NCBI RefSeq assembly: GCF_020921035.1
Contig: NC_063151.1
Coordinates: 27,906,934-27,970,933 of the forward strand
DNA length: 64,000 nt
Origin: Rhodamnia argentea
Taxonomy: Eukaryota; Streptophyta; Magnoliopsida; Myrtales; Myrtaceae
Direction: 5' to 3'
Every line of letters starts with the position of its first letter. Positions within the stretch are counted from its first letter, which is position 1. This document shows positions 1 to 12,584 of the stretch, piece by piece. The position numbers and the translations under genes were made by a program. The notes beneath the pieces are model-generated. The model was not told the origin of the DNA, ran no database searches, and saw nothing but the letters and a program-made list of their open reading frames with translations.

Positions 1-980
1 TAAAAGCTATTTCTTCTCGTATAAGAAACTTCTCATATAATAAACTAAAATAAAAACTAAATATGAATCATATTTGAATTCTAATGTTAAAAAGAAAATG
101 AAACATGAAAAATAAATTTTTTATTTGTTCCTATATGTTTTTACAAATTTTAGTTTCTTTCTACGTTATAATATATTTTGTGCATATAGACACACACACA
201 CACTTCATATGTATATCATTACATATTTTAGTTATGGTAGTATAGTTTATTATTCAATAACATTTTTTATCAAGAAATGATGTAAAGAAATAAAAATAAT
301 GAAAAAAGAGACATAAAAAAATAAGTAAATAAAAATGAAGTAGAAAAACCCAGGTTTTAAGTGAAAAATTCGAACTTGAAAATGATCTTTCTAATTCTCA
401 AAAGATGTGGGCCAATGAAATTTCTAAAAAAAAAAACACAAACAAAGAAACATCCGTCTCATTCTCTTATGTATCTCTGATTCATATTAAAGTTTCGCCA
501 CTCCTTTGTATTTTTTAGTTCAAGTCAAAACTCTACGAAAACGGTGAGAGAGTAAAAACTTCTTCTATTTCGTAGATTTATAGTTCACGTCAAAAGTCAA
601 TGAACAAAAAAAAAATAGTCAAAACTCATTCTTCTCCATAGCTTTGTTGTTCATGTTGAAATTTGATGAAAGTATCGAGAGAGGCTAAACTTTTCCTAGT
701 TGCAAATGTAAATGGTCATATTTTTTCTCTCTTACTAGAGTTGGTAGTGAATTATAAAGAGATTCTTACAGTCTCCATTTGTGCATTTTCAAGTTCATTT
801 ACGTTGATATGGATAAATACCAAATTAATGAACATGACATGATATCAATATATCCGGCTTTATTATTGTGATTCACCAAACAATGGATAAGATATGGTAA
901 AACTCCTGGATTTTGTATCATATCCTATCAAATCCTATATTGGCTAGAAATCCAAACGACCAAACGTAGTCTTACTATCC
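1..980. other. AT-rich intergenic DNA, no gene seen
   Basis: Very AT-rich sequence with short homopolymers and an (AC)n run near 190-204. No open frame longer than noise and no domain that I recognise. Positions 820-960 hold short words resembling the sequence near 21300-21450, possibly worn MITE sequence. Confidence 0.5.
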
Positions 981-984
981 TAAA

Positions 985-1735
985 AACCCATAAATTGAAC
1001 TTCAAGTATCTAATTTTATCCTAAACAGTTTTTCGTCACATAAAGTATCTCCAACATTTAGTCCATAATCTTATTTTATCTCAAAAAAAATTACAAACTT
1101 TAGGCATAGTTTCAATTCTACCAATAATTTTTTTTATCTCATAAAAGCCTATTGACTTTTACTTGAATCCCATATTTCCCTCTGTTAACCCTTCGTCAAA
1201 ATCGCCGTTAGTAATCTGGACATTTCCACGCTATTGCTCTACTTTTTCCCAAGTTTCTTATCCAAGAAGATATCTTTTGGAGATGAATTTCCATGTTTGC
1301 CCAAACAATGTCTTATTAAATAAGAAATCTGGGTAAACAATAGAGTAATTAAGGTTGACTTTGTTCAATTACTCTTACTCTTATGATAGTCTTCCGTCCA
1401 TATCGCTCAACATTTTTTGAGTTTGCGCTTAGCCTTCAATCTCTTGTGCTCTTGAGTCTTCCATCTCTTGTTGTCGGAGAGCTCGCACTCTGACACACTT
1501 AGTTCGGGGACGCTCGAAAAGCTCGGACTCATGGGTTTGCCATCTCTCGGTTGGATAGAGAATTTTTGGACCGATGGTTAAAAGGGGCACATTTGGGATT
1601 CAAGTAAAAGTTAATAATTTTAATGTAATAAAAAAAGTTTATGGTAGAATTGAGATTATCCTCGAGTCTTATGTTTTTTATGGGATAGAAAAAAAAAAGT
1701 TGTATAGTGTTGAGAGTGGACCTAAAATGGAGAAT
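985..1735. repeat. Fold-back (long inverted repeat) element
   Basis: The stretch from about 1100 to 1180 (it contains caattctaccaataat and ends gacttttacttgaatccca) recurs as a reverse complement at about 1590-1660 (tgggattcaagtaaaagtt ... tggtagaattgaga). The arms are about 70-150 bp with small gaps and flank about 400 bp of unrelated, more GC-rich sequence at 1180-1590. This is the architecture of a non-autonomous fold-back or MITE-like element. No transposase is present. Exact ends and target duplication were not resolved. Confidence 0.6.
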
Positions 1736-2654
1736 GCATTATTCTTCATATGATAGTTGAATGTTCATTCTCTAGAGCACTCGATTGATACTGTCAAATT
1801 ACGAAAAATAGTCATTTCATTGCTATGGAATTTACACGCAACAATTTATCGCATATAGTTACCACATCAAGTGATCATCTTTCGCTACTTTGTTTGAAGT
1901 TATATCAAGTCGATTAGGTCCCCATTGCGACAAAAAAGATACATAAAAAGATCATAACAGCACATTCTTCGGCAAACCGGTAATTATTCGATCCCAATAA
2001 GGTCGAGGAGCAAGAGTCGAGAAGATGAAGACTTGAACAGGATGAATCTCGCGATGTAAGCTGGTAGGATGGCAACGATAGACAGACGAGCAGAATCACG
2101 ATTTGATGTCCAAGCGTCCGATCGCACCCTATAACCTCTCGAGCGGGTGATGTCGGGTTACGCTGCATGCATGGTTAGACGATTTGATTAGACAAAACGC
2201 ACTATGTTTTCTGGCTCAATCTTTAGACAACATTGCATGTCTCAATCACTGTATTGGTAGTCTAATGGCGACGGTTGAAAGCCCTTACCTCTATAGGAGA
2301 CGTGAATCCAGTTTTGGCTCATTTGAACACAAGCTCGAGTTACTAAAGCTCAAGCCCGTATCTTAGGTTTGATAATTATGTATTCATGATTATCAAAATC
2401 CTTTCACATCTCGACCGAAGGACGAGGTTGACTAATTATTGACCAATCGTCGACCGTCCACGTGCATCTCCACGTTCCATGTTCAACCACGCCATACAAA
2501 CAAGGCAATCCACACAGATCAGCCATCAGACGGAATCGTAATCTAGCATTTGTACTTATGCAGGTGTCCTAATTGGCGTTTCGTTCTGTACGGAGAAAAG
2601 AATCCACCGCCGTTCTCTCTTTGATTTTCTTAAGAATGTTCAAATTACATAATC
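1736..2654. other. Intergenic DNA, no gene seen
   Basis: Short open frames on both strands here (for example 1914-2168 and 2184-2366) show no recognisable domain, no splice-consistent extension and no signal peptide. I see no supported feature. Confidence 0.5.
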
Positions 2655-2657
2655 TTA

Positions 2658-4154
2658 GGGTCTGCATGGTAACAATTTTATTTTTGTGATTATATTTCCA
2701 AAAGCAAAAAAAATGAGAATCATGTTTGATAACACATATAATTTTGATTATGATTCTAGAAGTAAGTTTTGAAGAAAAATGATCATGTTTGCAAAACCAC
2801 AAAAAGTTGGTTTTGACAAAATAATCACTTTTGCAAAACACAAAACCTTTTCTTTCTCCTTTCTTTTTTGCTTGACCTCTGGTTTCTTTGCTTTTGACCT
2901 CTCGGGGGGTCTATGACACTCTTGAGACTCTCGTTCGCGACTCAATTCACTACTTCGTCGCCGCTCTTGTGACCCGCCGGCTCTCCGCCGTCATCCGTTT
3001 TCCAACGACTAAGTTTCGCTTGACTGAAATATGTCCTCATTTTCTCGCTTGAGCCGGATTCGCGTCTCGTCGCCCGAGCCCGAATAGGGGCGGCGAGGGC
3101 AACCACCCTCTTGGCCTAAGGTGAGACTCGCACTTGCTAATCTCGACTAGGGCCCTAATCGAGCGCGCAAACTTTCCCTTGCCGAACTCGGGCGGGGGAC
3201 CTATTTGGACAATGCGGCATCCCTGTGATCTCGACTAGGGCCGCCCTAATTGGGCGACGGATGGCGAGCTTTGGCGAGGAGACGATGTAAATGTGAATAT
3301 GCATACGTGGTTTTTCTTGTTAAACTTGCATCATACAAAGATTCAATTCCCTTTCCCTTGGTTCAATGTCATTGACTCTCTCCGTTTTTTCTTTTTCACT
3401 TCCATGATCATGCAATTTAGTTTCTCTCTAAATTATGGAGGCTAGAGTTTAAAACCACATGAATATACGTTTGTTGATTTTCGTTTATCCATATCTAAAA
3501 GGGGGAATTGTGCAATTCGCCGATTCGATCGATTTGAAATGGGTGTAGTGAAGTTACGTGAGTGATATGACGATGTGAACTTCTAAACAAGAGATTGTGT
3601 TCTTCATGCCCGAACTTTGTCCGGAAGAAAAACTAAAATCACGATGCACCATGCACATCGGTTGTCTTTTGAATGAATTTGGAACGTCCGAAATATGTTG
3701 AGGTGATTTCTTTGGCTACCCGGCAATTTCCCGTCAACGAGTGAGATTTTCCCGTGTGTGGTTTGAAATTTATATTTGGATTCCTCTTTTGTACTTCACG
3801 TTATTTTTGGCTTAGCGAAGAAAACTTAGGTCATGTGTTTTTGCTTTTTGATCGTAAGCCGAAGCTTTATAGATGACAACCAAAGCACGTACCTGCCGTG
3901 TGCAATTTCTCTCTTGTTTTGTGTATTGAAAATTGATCTTCAATTTACGATGAAAATTTTAAAGTAATTACAAAATTAATTGATTTAAATAAAAAATTGG
4001 GGGAAGTATTTTTGGGAACATAAATTTTGTGTTATCAAACGTGTTTCTATTCATGAACAATTACGTTATCAAACACATTCGATTCTCTAAAACTCATTAT
4101 AACCATAATCGAAAAATCATTATAACCATAATCTATTTTTGGGATTGTTGCCCC
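2658..4154. mobile_element. PIF/Harbinger-like non-autonomous DNA transposon (1.5 kb)
   Basis: The element is flanked by TTA on both sides (2655-2657 and 4155-4157), the 3-bp target typical of PIF/Harbinger. The left end starts GGGTCTGCATGGTAACAATT; the right end, read on the minus strand, starts GGGGCAACAATCCCAAAAAT. After a small gap the two ends align (AACAAT, then GATTAT). Just inside lie inverted subterminal words (tgtttgataacaca on the left, tgtgttatcaaacg on the right). The centre (2890-3290) is unusually GC-rich and contains no transposase. It resembles the elements at 17270 and 34789. Family assignment rests on the target site and end structure only. Confidence 0.6.
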
Positions 4155-4157
4155 TTA

Positions 4158-4987
4158 ATCTCTCCCTTCCTCTGTGCTTTCTTGAAAAAAAAAACAAAAA
4201 AAAATCATGAACTTATTATAACCGTACAAAGTCAATATTAAGCGTAATTTTTTTTTTGTGCTAAAGAAGCCCTTAATCTTTTGTATTTATATTAATTTAG
4301 TCCATTCGTTCAATTTTAGCCAGCTGGCTCTGAAATACTATTTCAAATTGTATATTTATTTTTTTTATAATTTTTTATTTTTTATTTTTTTCTTCCTCCA
4401 GCCTATTACTCGAAGAACAAAAGGAAAAAAAGGAAAGAAAAAAGGAATAAATAAAATTTGAAAAATATTGAGATTGAATTCACTTCAATAGCGGATGGAT
4501 CGAATTCACATAAATACAAAAGATTAATAACTCAATTAATAAAAAAATAATTTGAGATTGAATTGATATAATTATAATAAATTTAGGACTTGTTTTAGCA
4601 ATTTTCTCCAAGTTTAAAAGACCTCACTTTGCTTTTTGTCTTTTCTGTGTTTTGCGAAGATAAAAAGCTGGAATAAAAAATGACCCAAAGAAAAAAAAAA
4701 AGGAAAAGGGAAAAGGAGAAAGAAATTTCAAGAAAAGCTTCATCTTTTTTAACCTCGCCTTTACCGTTCCAATCTCAAAAGTGCAGAGAAGAAGAGCAAA
4801 AACGCAAACCGAACTCGCTCTGTCACTCGCTCGCCACTTCCCAGTTGTGGCTGCTCTGCTTGTGTCTCTAATCATCTCTCTCTCTCTCTCTCCCTCAGAT
4901 GAGCACAGCAACGCCACCCACTTGAAGGATTTAAGATAAGCCCACGGTTCAGATTGACCCATCTTTCACTCGCTTGCTCGCCGCGCT
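4158..4987 (+). promoter_or_regulatory. Promoter and 5' leader region of the NHL gene
   Basis: AT-rich DNA becoming pyrimidine-rich toward the gene. A (TC)n microsatellite at about 4874-4893 lies roughly 100 bp before the ATG, a common setting for plant 5' UTRs. No transcription start could be fixed. Confidence 0.4.
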
Positions 4988-7900
4988 ATGAGAAGCTCCT
5001 CCTTCTTCCTGCTCCTCGCCACTCTTCTGGCCGCATACCATGTCGAGTACCGAGCGCATGCTGCTGCTCCTTCTGGTAAAACCCTTCATTCCTCTCTGGG
5101 ATTCGCGTCCAGTTTTAGCTCGTCGGTGCTCGCTCGGAACCCTCACCGTGTGTTCTTGAAAGCCGTCAGCTGAATTTCATTTTGCATTAGAATGCTCTGC
5201 TGGTTTGAGCTTATGCTTCGCTTGATCTGTTCGCGTGACGGGTATGGTGTTTCTCGGCTCATTGTGTTCGGACAATTCTTTGTTTTCGTCAGGGCCCTTG
5301 ATAAGGCAGTTGTCTTCCCTTCTGAGGTGGACGAGGGCTTCGTCAAAAACGCCTCAATCAGGTAAAGGTTTGACGGTTTGGAGACGTCTTACGGTTTGGC
5401 CTTCGTTATTTACCTGTTTGTTTGAAGATTCGGGCATTGTTCTTCAGATGGGAATGTTCTTCAGTTTGAGAATGGGTACTTGGTTGAGACTGTTGTCGAA
5501 GGAAATGCGATTGGCGTGGTTCCTTACAGAATCCGTGTCTCTGACGATGGCGAACTCTATGCTGTGGATGAAATCAATAGCAACATTGTCAAGATTACTC
5601 CTCCGCTCTCCCAGTGTATGCTTCCTTAGCTCTCAAGCCCTCAAGAATTTCACTTCTTGCGTTACTTGTATTTGGCAGCTCAAGAGCGGTGGACAAAAAT
5701 ACTTTGCTGCTTTTTTCGAATTCAGATGTTCTAGTTACATTTATCGATCCATGTTACCAAAGTTTTCCTCTCGAGTGAAATAAAACTTGTAAATCTCATG
5801 TCCTACAAATTTTCAGTGTGAAAAATGGATTTGCTTGGCGTGGTTTATAAACATATTAGTCTCTAATGTACTTAAGAGATATAATGTATGATGCTACCTT
5901 TGAAAGTGTAGTTCGTTTGCTGCTGCTCATTTGTTTGATTGGCGAACATTCAAATTGTTGCTCTTGGACTGTGGGATTGGGCTCCTCATAGGATGTTATT
6001 ATGCTGCAGATAGCAGAGCAAGATTAGTTGCTGGATCCTTTCAAGGTTATACTGGGCATGTTGACGGAAAGCCTAGTGATGCCCGTTTCAATCATCCCAA
6101 AGGCGTCACAATGGATGATAAAGGGAATGTGTATGTAGCTGATACCTTAAATCTTGCCATTCGAAGAATTGGAGATTCAGGTTAGGGAATATTCTTCAGT
6201 TAATATTATTATGGAAATGTCTGCGCAAAATTCTGGAGATTAACTATGAGGAGTCTTGAAAATCACTACCCAGGAGTATCAGAAAGTTTAATTCTGTGAT
6301 TATTTGCAGGTGTGACAACCATTGCAGGGGGCAAATCAAATGTTGCAGGGTACAGGGATGGGCCCAGTGAGGATGCCAAGTTCTCAAATGATTTTGATGT
6401 TGTATACATCAGGCCTACCTGTTCTCTCTTAGTTGTTGATAGAGGAAATGCGGCTCTTCGACAGATCTCTCTCAATCAAGAAGATTGTGACTATCAGTAT
6501 GATTCACTATCTTCATCAGGTCCGAAACTGTGGTCATTTTCTTTCTCTGACTCTGAAACAATTCTCTCCCTCTTAATCTCTTTTAATGGTCTGGAAGTAG
6601 ATCATTTGTTCTGCAAGTTTTACAAATAGGAGTAGAAGGAATAGATCCAGAATAAATAAGAGGAAATTGACTGCTTAATTTTAAGGCACCAATAAGAAGA
6701 AATTGACTCCTACAATAGATCCAGAATAAATGTAGTTCAGAAAGTCGAAAGAAAAGCTTGTGAACTTTTCTTCCTTTACGATCCAAATATTTCCCTGATG
6801 CTCCAGATATATAAGGCCTCTTTTTAATTCTCAATTTTTGGTTTGTTTTCATGAAAAGGTCTTTTGGCAGATGTCCTTATGGTTGTTGGAGCTGTCTTGA
6901 TTGGATATGTTGCCTGCATACTGCACCAAGGATGTGGACCTTCTGTCTTTTCGAACAAGGTATCCTTCCCCACCTCTGGTTTAGAAAATTTATATGTTCA
7001 CATCTGCTACCGATATATAAGCAACTCTAGTCTACCTTCATTTGTTCTCTCTTATCTCTCTTTGCGCCACGCAATCTTTGACCACTTCATCGGAAGTATT
7101 CTCATGCATTCACTAACTGGGTCTTCCAGTTTCGTTAGTCATCTTGGGACATGAGTAAATGGTATTACCACGTGCATGGTCATTAGGATGCCTCGAATGT
7201 TACATGTCAACTTAGTACCTCTCTACCTCTCTGTTATTGAAGCTGAGAAGTTTTACCACAAAACATAAGAAAATTTTCCTTCTCTATATAAGGGTGACAA
7301 CACGTTAGGAACCTGTTCTGAAAAGACCTATTGCCGCATGTGGTTGATCTTTGATTAATGTACTGATGCAGATGCAGCCACAAGCTTCTGAGTTTGTGCT
7401 AAAAAAGGAACTAATGGAAGAAAAGCCAATTCCTGTTGTGAATACCCCCAAAGAAGACCCAGGGTGGCCATCATTTGGGCAGCTCTTGATTGATCTATCC
7501 AAGCTTGGACTTGAAGCGCTGGTAGGAATATTCCTTTACTTTGTGCCCTCACGTCTCAGACCCCGGGCCAAGAAGAAGGGTCTCGTGCCATTGAAGGATT
7601 CTCTCCAGATGCCTGAGGATGAAGCTGATCCCCAGTTAGTTCAGAGGCAGAGGACTCCTGCTCCACTTTCTGAAACCAGGCAGGTTCATACTCCTATTGA
7701 GAAGCGCTCCGAGACTAAGCCTGTGAAACTCAAATCGAGCAGTGTCAAGGATCCTTCTTTATCGAGCAAACACCGAAGTTCAAAACGACAGGAATATGCC
7801 GAATTCTATGGTTCAGGCGAGGTTCCTCCGTATAGCAAAATTAAGAGCCACAAAGAAAGGACTAGGCATCGCCAACGAGACAAAAGCGGAGAAGCGGTTT

Positions 7901-8022
7901 ATGGAGCGACCGGGGTGGAGCAGAAACCAGCTGAGATGAAGCCTGTTGATTATGAGAAAGCGAAATACGAGCGCTACAATATCAGGGGCAAGTATGGTTC
8001 CGATGACTCTTTTCGGTTTTAA
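4988..8022 (+). CDS. NHL-repeat membrane protein (SGP/At1g70280-like), 481 aa
   Basis: Seven exons: 4988-5075, 5293-5361, 5448-5615, 6010-6180, 6310-6519, 6871-6959, 7372-8022. All introns are GT-AG and the exons sum to 1446 nt in frame. The protein begins with a hydrophobic signal peptide (about residues 1-27, ending near AHAAAPSG). NHL beta-propeller blades occupy about residues 53-215, with the blade-like motifs DGELYAVDEINSNIVKI, NHPKGVTMDDKGNVYVADT and SLLVVDRGNAALRQI. A probable transmembrane helix lies at 237-255 (LMVVGAVLIGYVACIL). A second hydrophobic stretch is at about 300-324, before a Lys/Arg/Ser-rich tail. Plant proteins of this type are secretory-pathway or membrane proteins of unclear biochemical role; the propeller would face the lumen or apoplast and the basic tail the cytosol (inference). 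The start is the first ATG and directly precedes the signal peptide. Confidence 0.92.
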
Positions 8023-10151
8023 CTTCTTGTTCTTCTTCTATCCTTTATCTCCCCCCAAATTCATGCTATGTGTTTCATTTTTGCCATCTGTAATTGAATC
8101 CAACTTTAATTGAGGAGAGTTGTGGCTAGCCCGAAACTTTTGGATAAGGCACGGGTAGTGCAGGATGCTGGCTGTTGCTCTAATACTAGTAGTGGCCTAG
8201 CGAAAGTCGCTTTTGAGCGCCCAAGTCAATCTACTTCCTGGGGAAGTAGTGCTTGATATATTCCAGAGCGAGTTTGCAATACATATCATCTATCGAGTAT
8301 ATACGCTCGTCATCTCACACATAAACTGTGTAGTCAGTTCTTCTGTTTTGTTCCTGATGGGGTAGATGCTTCTTCTAGTGCATATTGGAGGTTTGAATTC
8401 GCAGAAACAGCATCAATGGAGATGGAGAATTCGATGTGGTCCTCCTCGAATTCCTAAGATTGGATCCACATATTTGTGGCGTTGTCGCCATTTCAACAAT
8501 CTATGATGTTAACCACAGTTAGATGGAAATGGAGAGAGTACTTGGTCTTGCCCCTTGTTTACGACTTTCCAGCTACATGAAATGGCTCTCCAACTTAAAG
8601 GTGGCACATCCTTATCGTTCAAATTAACAAGAGAGAAGGAAGAAGTCCTGGCATTGTTTACATGACAAAAGAGGCTGTGGTCACAAGGGCTCCGCTGCAA
8701 TTAAAGACGAGAGTCTCCTTGACGAGGAGGCAAAACTGGTGTCTTCTCTTGAGGAAGTTAAAGGCGTGGACCCCCCTCCTAAACAAAGTTGAGAAAAGCA
8801 TAACCCCAGTTCTTGGTTGACATGACAAGGCAGTTTCTCACTAGTGAGAGAGAGCACCATAGCCTGTGAGGACCATAATGGTCTGTGTCAATGTCATTCC
8901 TGTGCCTGAGGTTCGGCGATTGCATCCGATAAGTTTCTTGCACCGGCGACTTTCTCTTAACTGTAGTGAAGTTTCGTGATTTCTTTTCGGTATCGGTTAG
9001 ATTTTGTGAGGTTTGATTTTGAAACTAAGAATCTCTCGTCCCCAACTCGCATCGCTGTCTCACCTTACAACCATTCCCATTTTTACCAAAAAAGCCGAAC
9101 GTCGACAAAAGTAGTAGAGAGAATCATCTTCTTCTCGGGTGCACAGGTTTTTCTCGTTGCATGCGGATACCGTTTATCTAAGCCGAGTTATTCCAATCAC
9201 GTCTTCTCAGATACATTGTTCGATCTTCATGAAACATTCACCTTTTGAAGGACCTGGTCATCTACTCATGAAGACTTCGTCTCTACGTATAAGTACGGAC
9301 ACGAATGGAAATGATACATCTGATGAGAAATATTTCGTTTGGAAAACTACTTGTTCCCCTCTTTCTATCATGACAAGCACTTATGGGAAACCTTCAAAGG
9401 CGCCACGAATGCTCTCTCACGCTGATTCTGGACAAAGCCTGTTTCTCTTTTGCAGCAAACAAAGTAAGGTGACATTGCCAAGCAATATTGCTCTTAGCTT
9501 CATTTGGAAATTGGAACTCTCCATTGGAAGCCAATTATTTGGAGAGAGAGAGAGAGAGTCTTCATCGGAGTCGAGCATGGAACAAACAGGAAGCAGGAGA
9601 TGCTATAATGTAGGCGAGAAATAAGAGCGCAAGTTGAACTTTTTCTGTTTTCCTTTGAATTGCAAAAGCAAAAGAAAGAAAGGGTCTTCCATTCTTCCAC
9701 CTAAATTGTATAGGTTCGATCTGATCTGTCTTGCCTCTCAGACAAGCAACTGGTTGTGAGAAATATCCGGAACCACTCAGATTTCTCTCTCTCTCTCTCT
9801 CTCTCTCCCCTCGTCAATGTTAGCTGAAAATTGGGCTAACTTTTTGGGTGATTTTCCTCCAAGGGCTATAAAATTTACTGGTTTCTCGGATTGATTCACC
9901 AGCCACTCCTTTGTTTTTGTTATTGTGTATTTGGGTTCTCCATCTTACTCTAGATTTTGATTCTGAGCTCAAGTTTCATGGTAATAATCTTTCCTGGGGC
10001 ATCGATGAACTCTTTGCCTTCTTTGTTCCAGAAGAAGTGTGTCAATACTTGTTCCGTAAACCCTTTTGCCATGAGAAAGTAGTTGCTTTGTATTCTTAAG
10101 GGAAAAGGGAAACTGTCAGGGTCCTTTCATTTTGGACTCAGATAGATCAGA
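8023..10151. other. Intergenic region; 3' end of NHL gene and promoter of SPEAR gene
   Basis: The first 200-300 bp is probably 3' UTR of the NHL gene. Open frames at 8976-9248 and 9139-9624 have no recognisable domain. Near the next gene there are a (GA)n run at about 9540-9558, a (CT)n run at about 9782-9808, and a TATA-like ctataaaat at about 9866. These fit transcription of the SPEAR gene starting near 9895, with a leader of about 250 nt. Confidence 0.5.
9866..9874 (+). promoter_or_regulatory. Candidate TATA box of the SPEAR gene
   Basis: The sequence ctataaaat lies about 280 bp upstream of the ATG at 10152 and just downstream of a CT microsatellite, a frequent plant core-promoter arrangement. 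Sequence match only. Confidence 0.4.
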
Positions 10152-11851
10152 ATGGGACAAGACGAGAGGAATCCAGAGTGCGACAACGGTAGTTATGGTG
10201 GTATCAGAACAGGATCTTCCAAAAAGCTGAAGCAGAAGAAAGTGCCTCAGAGAGGACTTGGAGTGGCACAGTTGGAGAGGATCAGAATTGAAGAACAACA
10301 GAAGGACTATGCATCTGTTGCCGCAGTTTCAACATTAACACCTCCACAAGATTCGGATCCTGACATGTCAGTCCCCGCAAAAGGCACTGTTCCATTGGCA
10401 AACGCCTTAAAATATGGTGGGCTTGAGAATGCTAGTCGGTACGGTACGGCATATTCAAACCGGAACAGCCGAGAAGTGTGGAATTCTTGTGAGCACATTC
10501 CCGAGGATGGTCGTGGGATAGACCCTCAATTCACTTTGCTCTCGAAATTACCCCTGCCTAGTGAATCTGACTATCTTTGGCCTTTGTCGGGTTTACCCCA
10601 GTATGATCTGCCACCTTCTTCCATGGTAAGGCAATGGCCTGTTATTCATGGAAATTTCTGTTTGTGACTTCTGATTTACTAAGTTTCCTCTGGTCTTTTT
10701 TCTCCTTTTGTGTTGGAAGATTGTGTAAGAACTATAATGTAGTGGGAATCCTGCAGGTGAAGGCGTCTTCAACTTCATCATCGTTCCTACCAAATTCTCA
10801 GACAGAGCCCCCTTCAAACCAAATCAATCATGGCAATTATGCTCCTATCCAGCAGGAGGAAGAGAAGGTATGTCGATACCTGGATAATCCTAGGCTTTCC
10901 TTTAGTGAGCATCCATCTACACCCAAAAAATTTCAGGACTAGCAAGTTTTCCTTCAGCAATCACCGATGAGGATATCCACATGAGTCTATCCTTCATGAT
11001 TGCGATATAAACGTACATATATTACACATTTCTTGATTGGTATTATTTGGGAAACGATTAAGAATCCGCATCTTGATTCCATGCATCACATACAATGGAA
11101 TTAGTAATCGCTATATGTTTCATTGGCCTGATATGCAGATAAGTGGCTTGAAGCGGTCTCGTCCGTTCTCTTCAGAAAAGCTTCCTGTATTTCCTGTCCA
11201 CCTAAAGCTTCTTACATCTGCCAATACTCACCAGAGGTCAGATGACTCGGCTTCATCTGACTACGGAGCAGAATTGATTTACGAGCTGGGGACCGGGAGT
11301 TTTAGGTACATTTTCATGTTGTTTTCACTGAAACAGCGAGTGTCATGTTTCCTTCTTATGCACATGAAATTGTTGCAGGTATTCTTCATTTCAAGCTTCA
11401 GTTTCTGATGCGAAATCAATTCCAAGTAAGAAACAATATGGAGTTTTCAGCAATGAGTTCCTCACATTAGGCCTTCCTACCTTGGCATCGGCATGGCCAA
11501 GTACCAAGAGCAAGCGGCCATTTGCTTGTGGAGCCTTTGCCGACAGTGAACCTCCCGACAATGAGATACCACGCTGTCAGGTGAGATTAGATTTTTTAAT
11601 GAGCTACTTAAGGTTCGCATCATTGTCGTTGTGGTTCCAAATGTGACTTGATTACCTACATTTGTGAAAAGGGTCGTGAGCAAGATTCAAAATTTCAAAA
11701 GAGACTGAGGTGGGCGAATCAGCAAGGGAATTACGACTATTACAGCTTCCTCCCTCCGGCCAAGGTGCATTCTGATGGAGGAGCTGCAAGGGTGACTACT
11801 TTTCACAACGGAGTTGCAGATGGAACCATTGATCTTGACTTGAAGCTGTAG
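10152..11851 (+). CDS. SPEAR/TIE-type EAR-motif transcriptional repressor (SPOROCYTELESS-like), 377 aa
   Basis: Five exons: 10152-10625, 10757-10867, 11139-11305, 11379-11580, 11672-11851. They sum to 1134 nt in frame with GT-AG introns. Residues 24-52 form the SPL motif (KKLKQKKVPQRGLGVAQLER followed by IRIEEQQKD), the hallmark of the SPOROCYTELESS/NOZZLE and SPEAR (TIE) family. The last residues, 371-377, are IDLDLKL, a C-terminal EAR motif of the LxLxL type. Family members act in the nucleus as adaptors: the EAR motif recruits TOPLESS co-repressors and the rest binds class I or II TCP factors, controlling leaf shape and sporogenous cell fate. The middle (about 60-360) is low in recognisable structure and rich in Ser, Pro and Asn. 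Which subgroup it belongs to (SPL itself or SPEAR1-4) cannot be told from motifs alone. Confidence 0.9.
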
Positions 11852-12584
11852 AGATGGGTGGCCAAGACAAAGTTGTCGCAAGCCATCTCGTCTATCAGAG
11901 TGGCAAGCTCAGAAAAGAATTGGCTTTATTCTCAACGAACTTCAAGACGGCTCCATATAGTTCCATGCGAGGCCAAAATGAGCGTACCGACTTGAAAAGT
12001 GAGGTGGAAAAGGAGAACGGGTACTGGGTTGTAGATACGTTTGTTATGATGCTACGATTGATGGATGTTGCTTTTCTTGGGCTGCCAATTGGTCTGATTG
12101 GTGGATAATGAATCGTGCAGTGGGTTGCATGGCAGCAGTCGATAGCATGGCAGTCACGATTATCGTCCCCTTAATTCCTGGAGTGGCGAGGTCACCATAT
12201 TAAACATCCACTTTCATCTATATCAGCTCTGCATACACCCTAACAGAGGAGGGAATTGATAACCCAAAGAGGATTACCATACACCATCTTCTGACTATTG
12301 GACACTGGACAGAGTTCCACTCAAGCATATGAATCGACAAGGATGAATAAGAGGCAGCATCGCAATGTAATTCCGCAAACAGACTGCTTCATTCAACATC
12401 TCAGCAACATGGCAAAATTCTTAATCCTTTCACTACAAAACACCATTTCTCAGATTAGTATAGCTAAGGAATAAGTCCGGATGAAATCTTACTCCAAAAG
12501 ATGTCCAATGGCAAACAGAGAACAGCCAGAAAAGGAATATGACAGAAAACTGTGGCATCCCCATGAGGTGCCCTGAGAACAAAT
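11852..12584. other. Convergent 3' intergenic region (SPEAR and NCL)
   Basis: About 730 bp between two convergent stop codons. It should hold both 3' UTRs, perhaps overlapping. An open frame at 11854-12108 has no recognisable domain. No repeat was noted. Confidence 0.5.

Noticed and set aside
9139-9624. 161-aa open frame upstream of the SPEAR gene
   Set aside because: It spans a GA microsatellite and has no domain; overlapping open frames in other phases make it look like chance.
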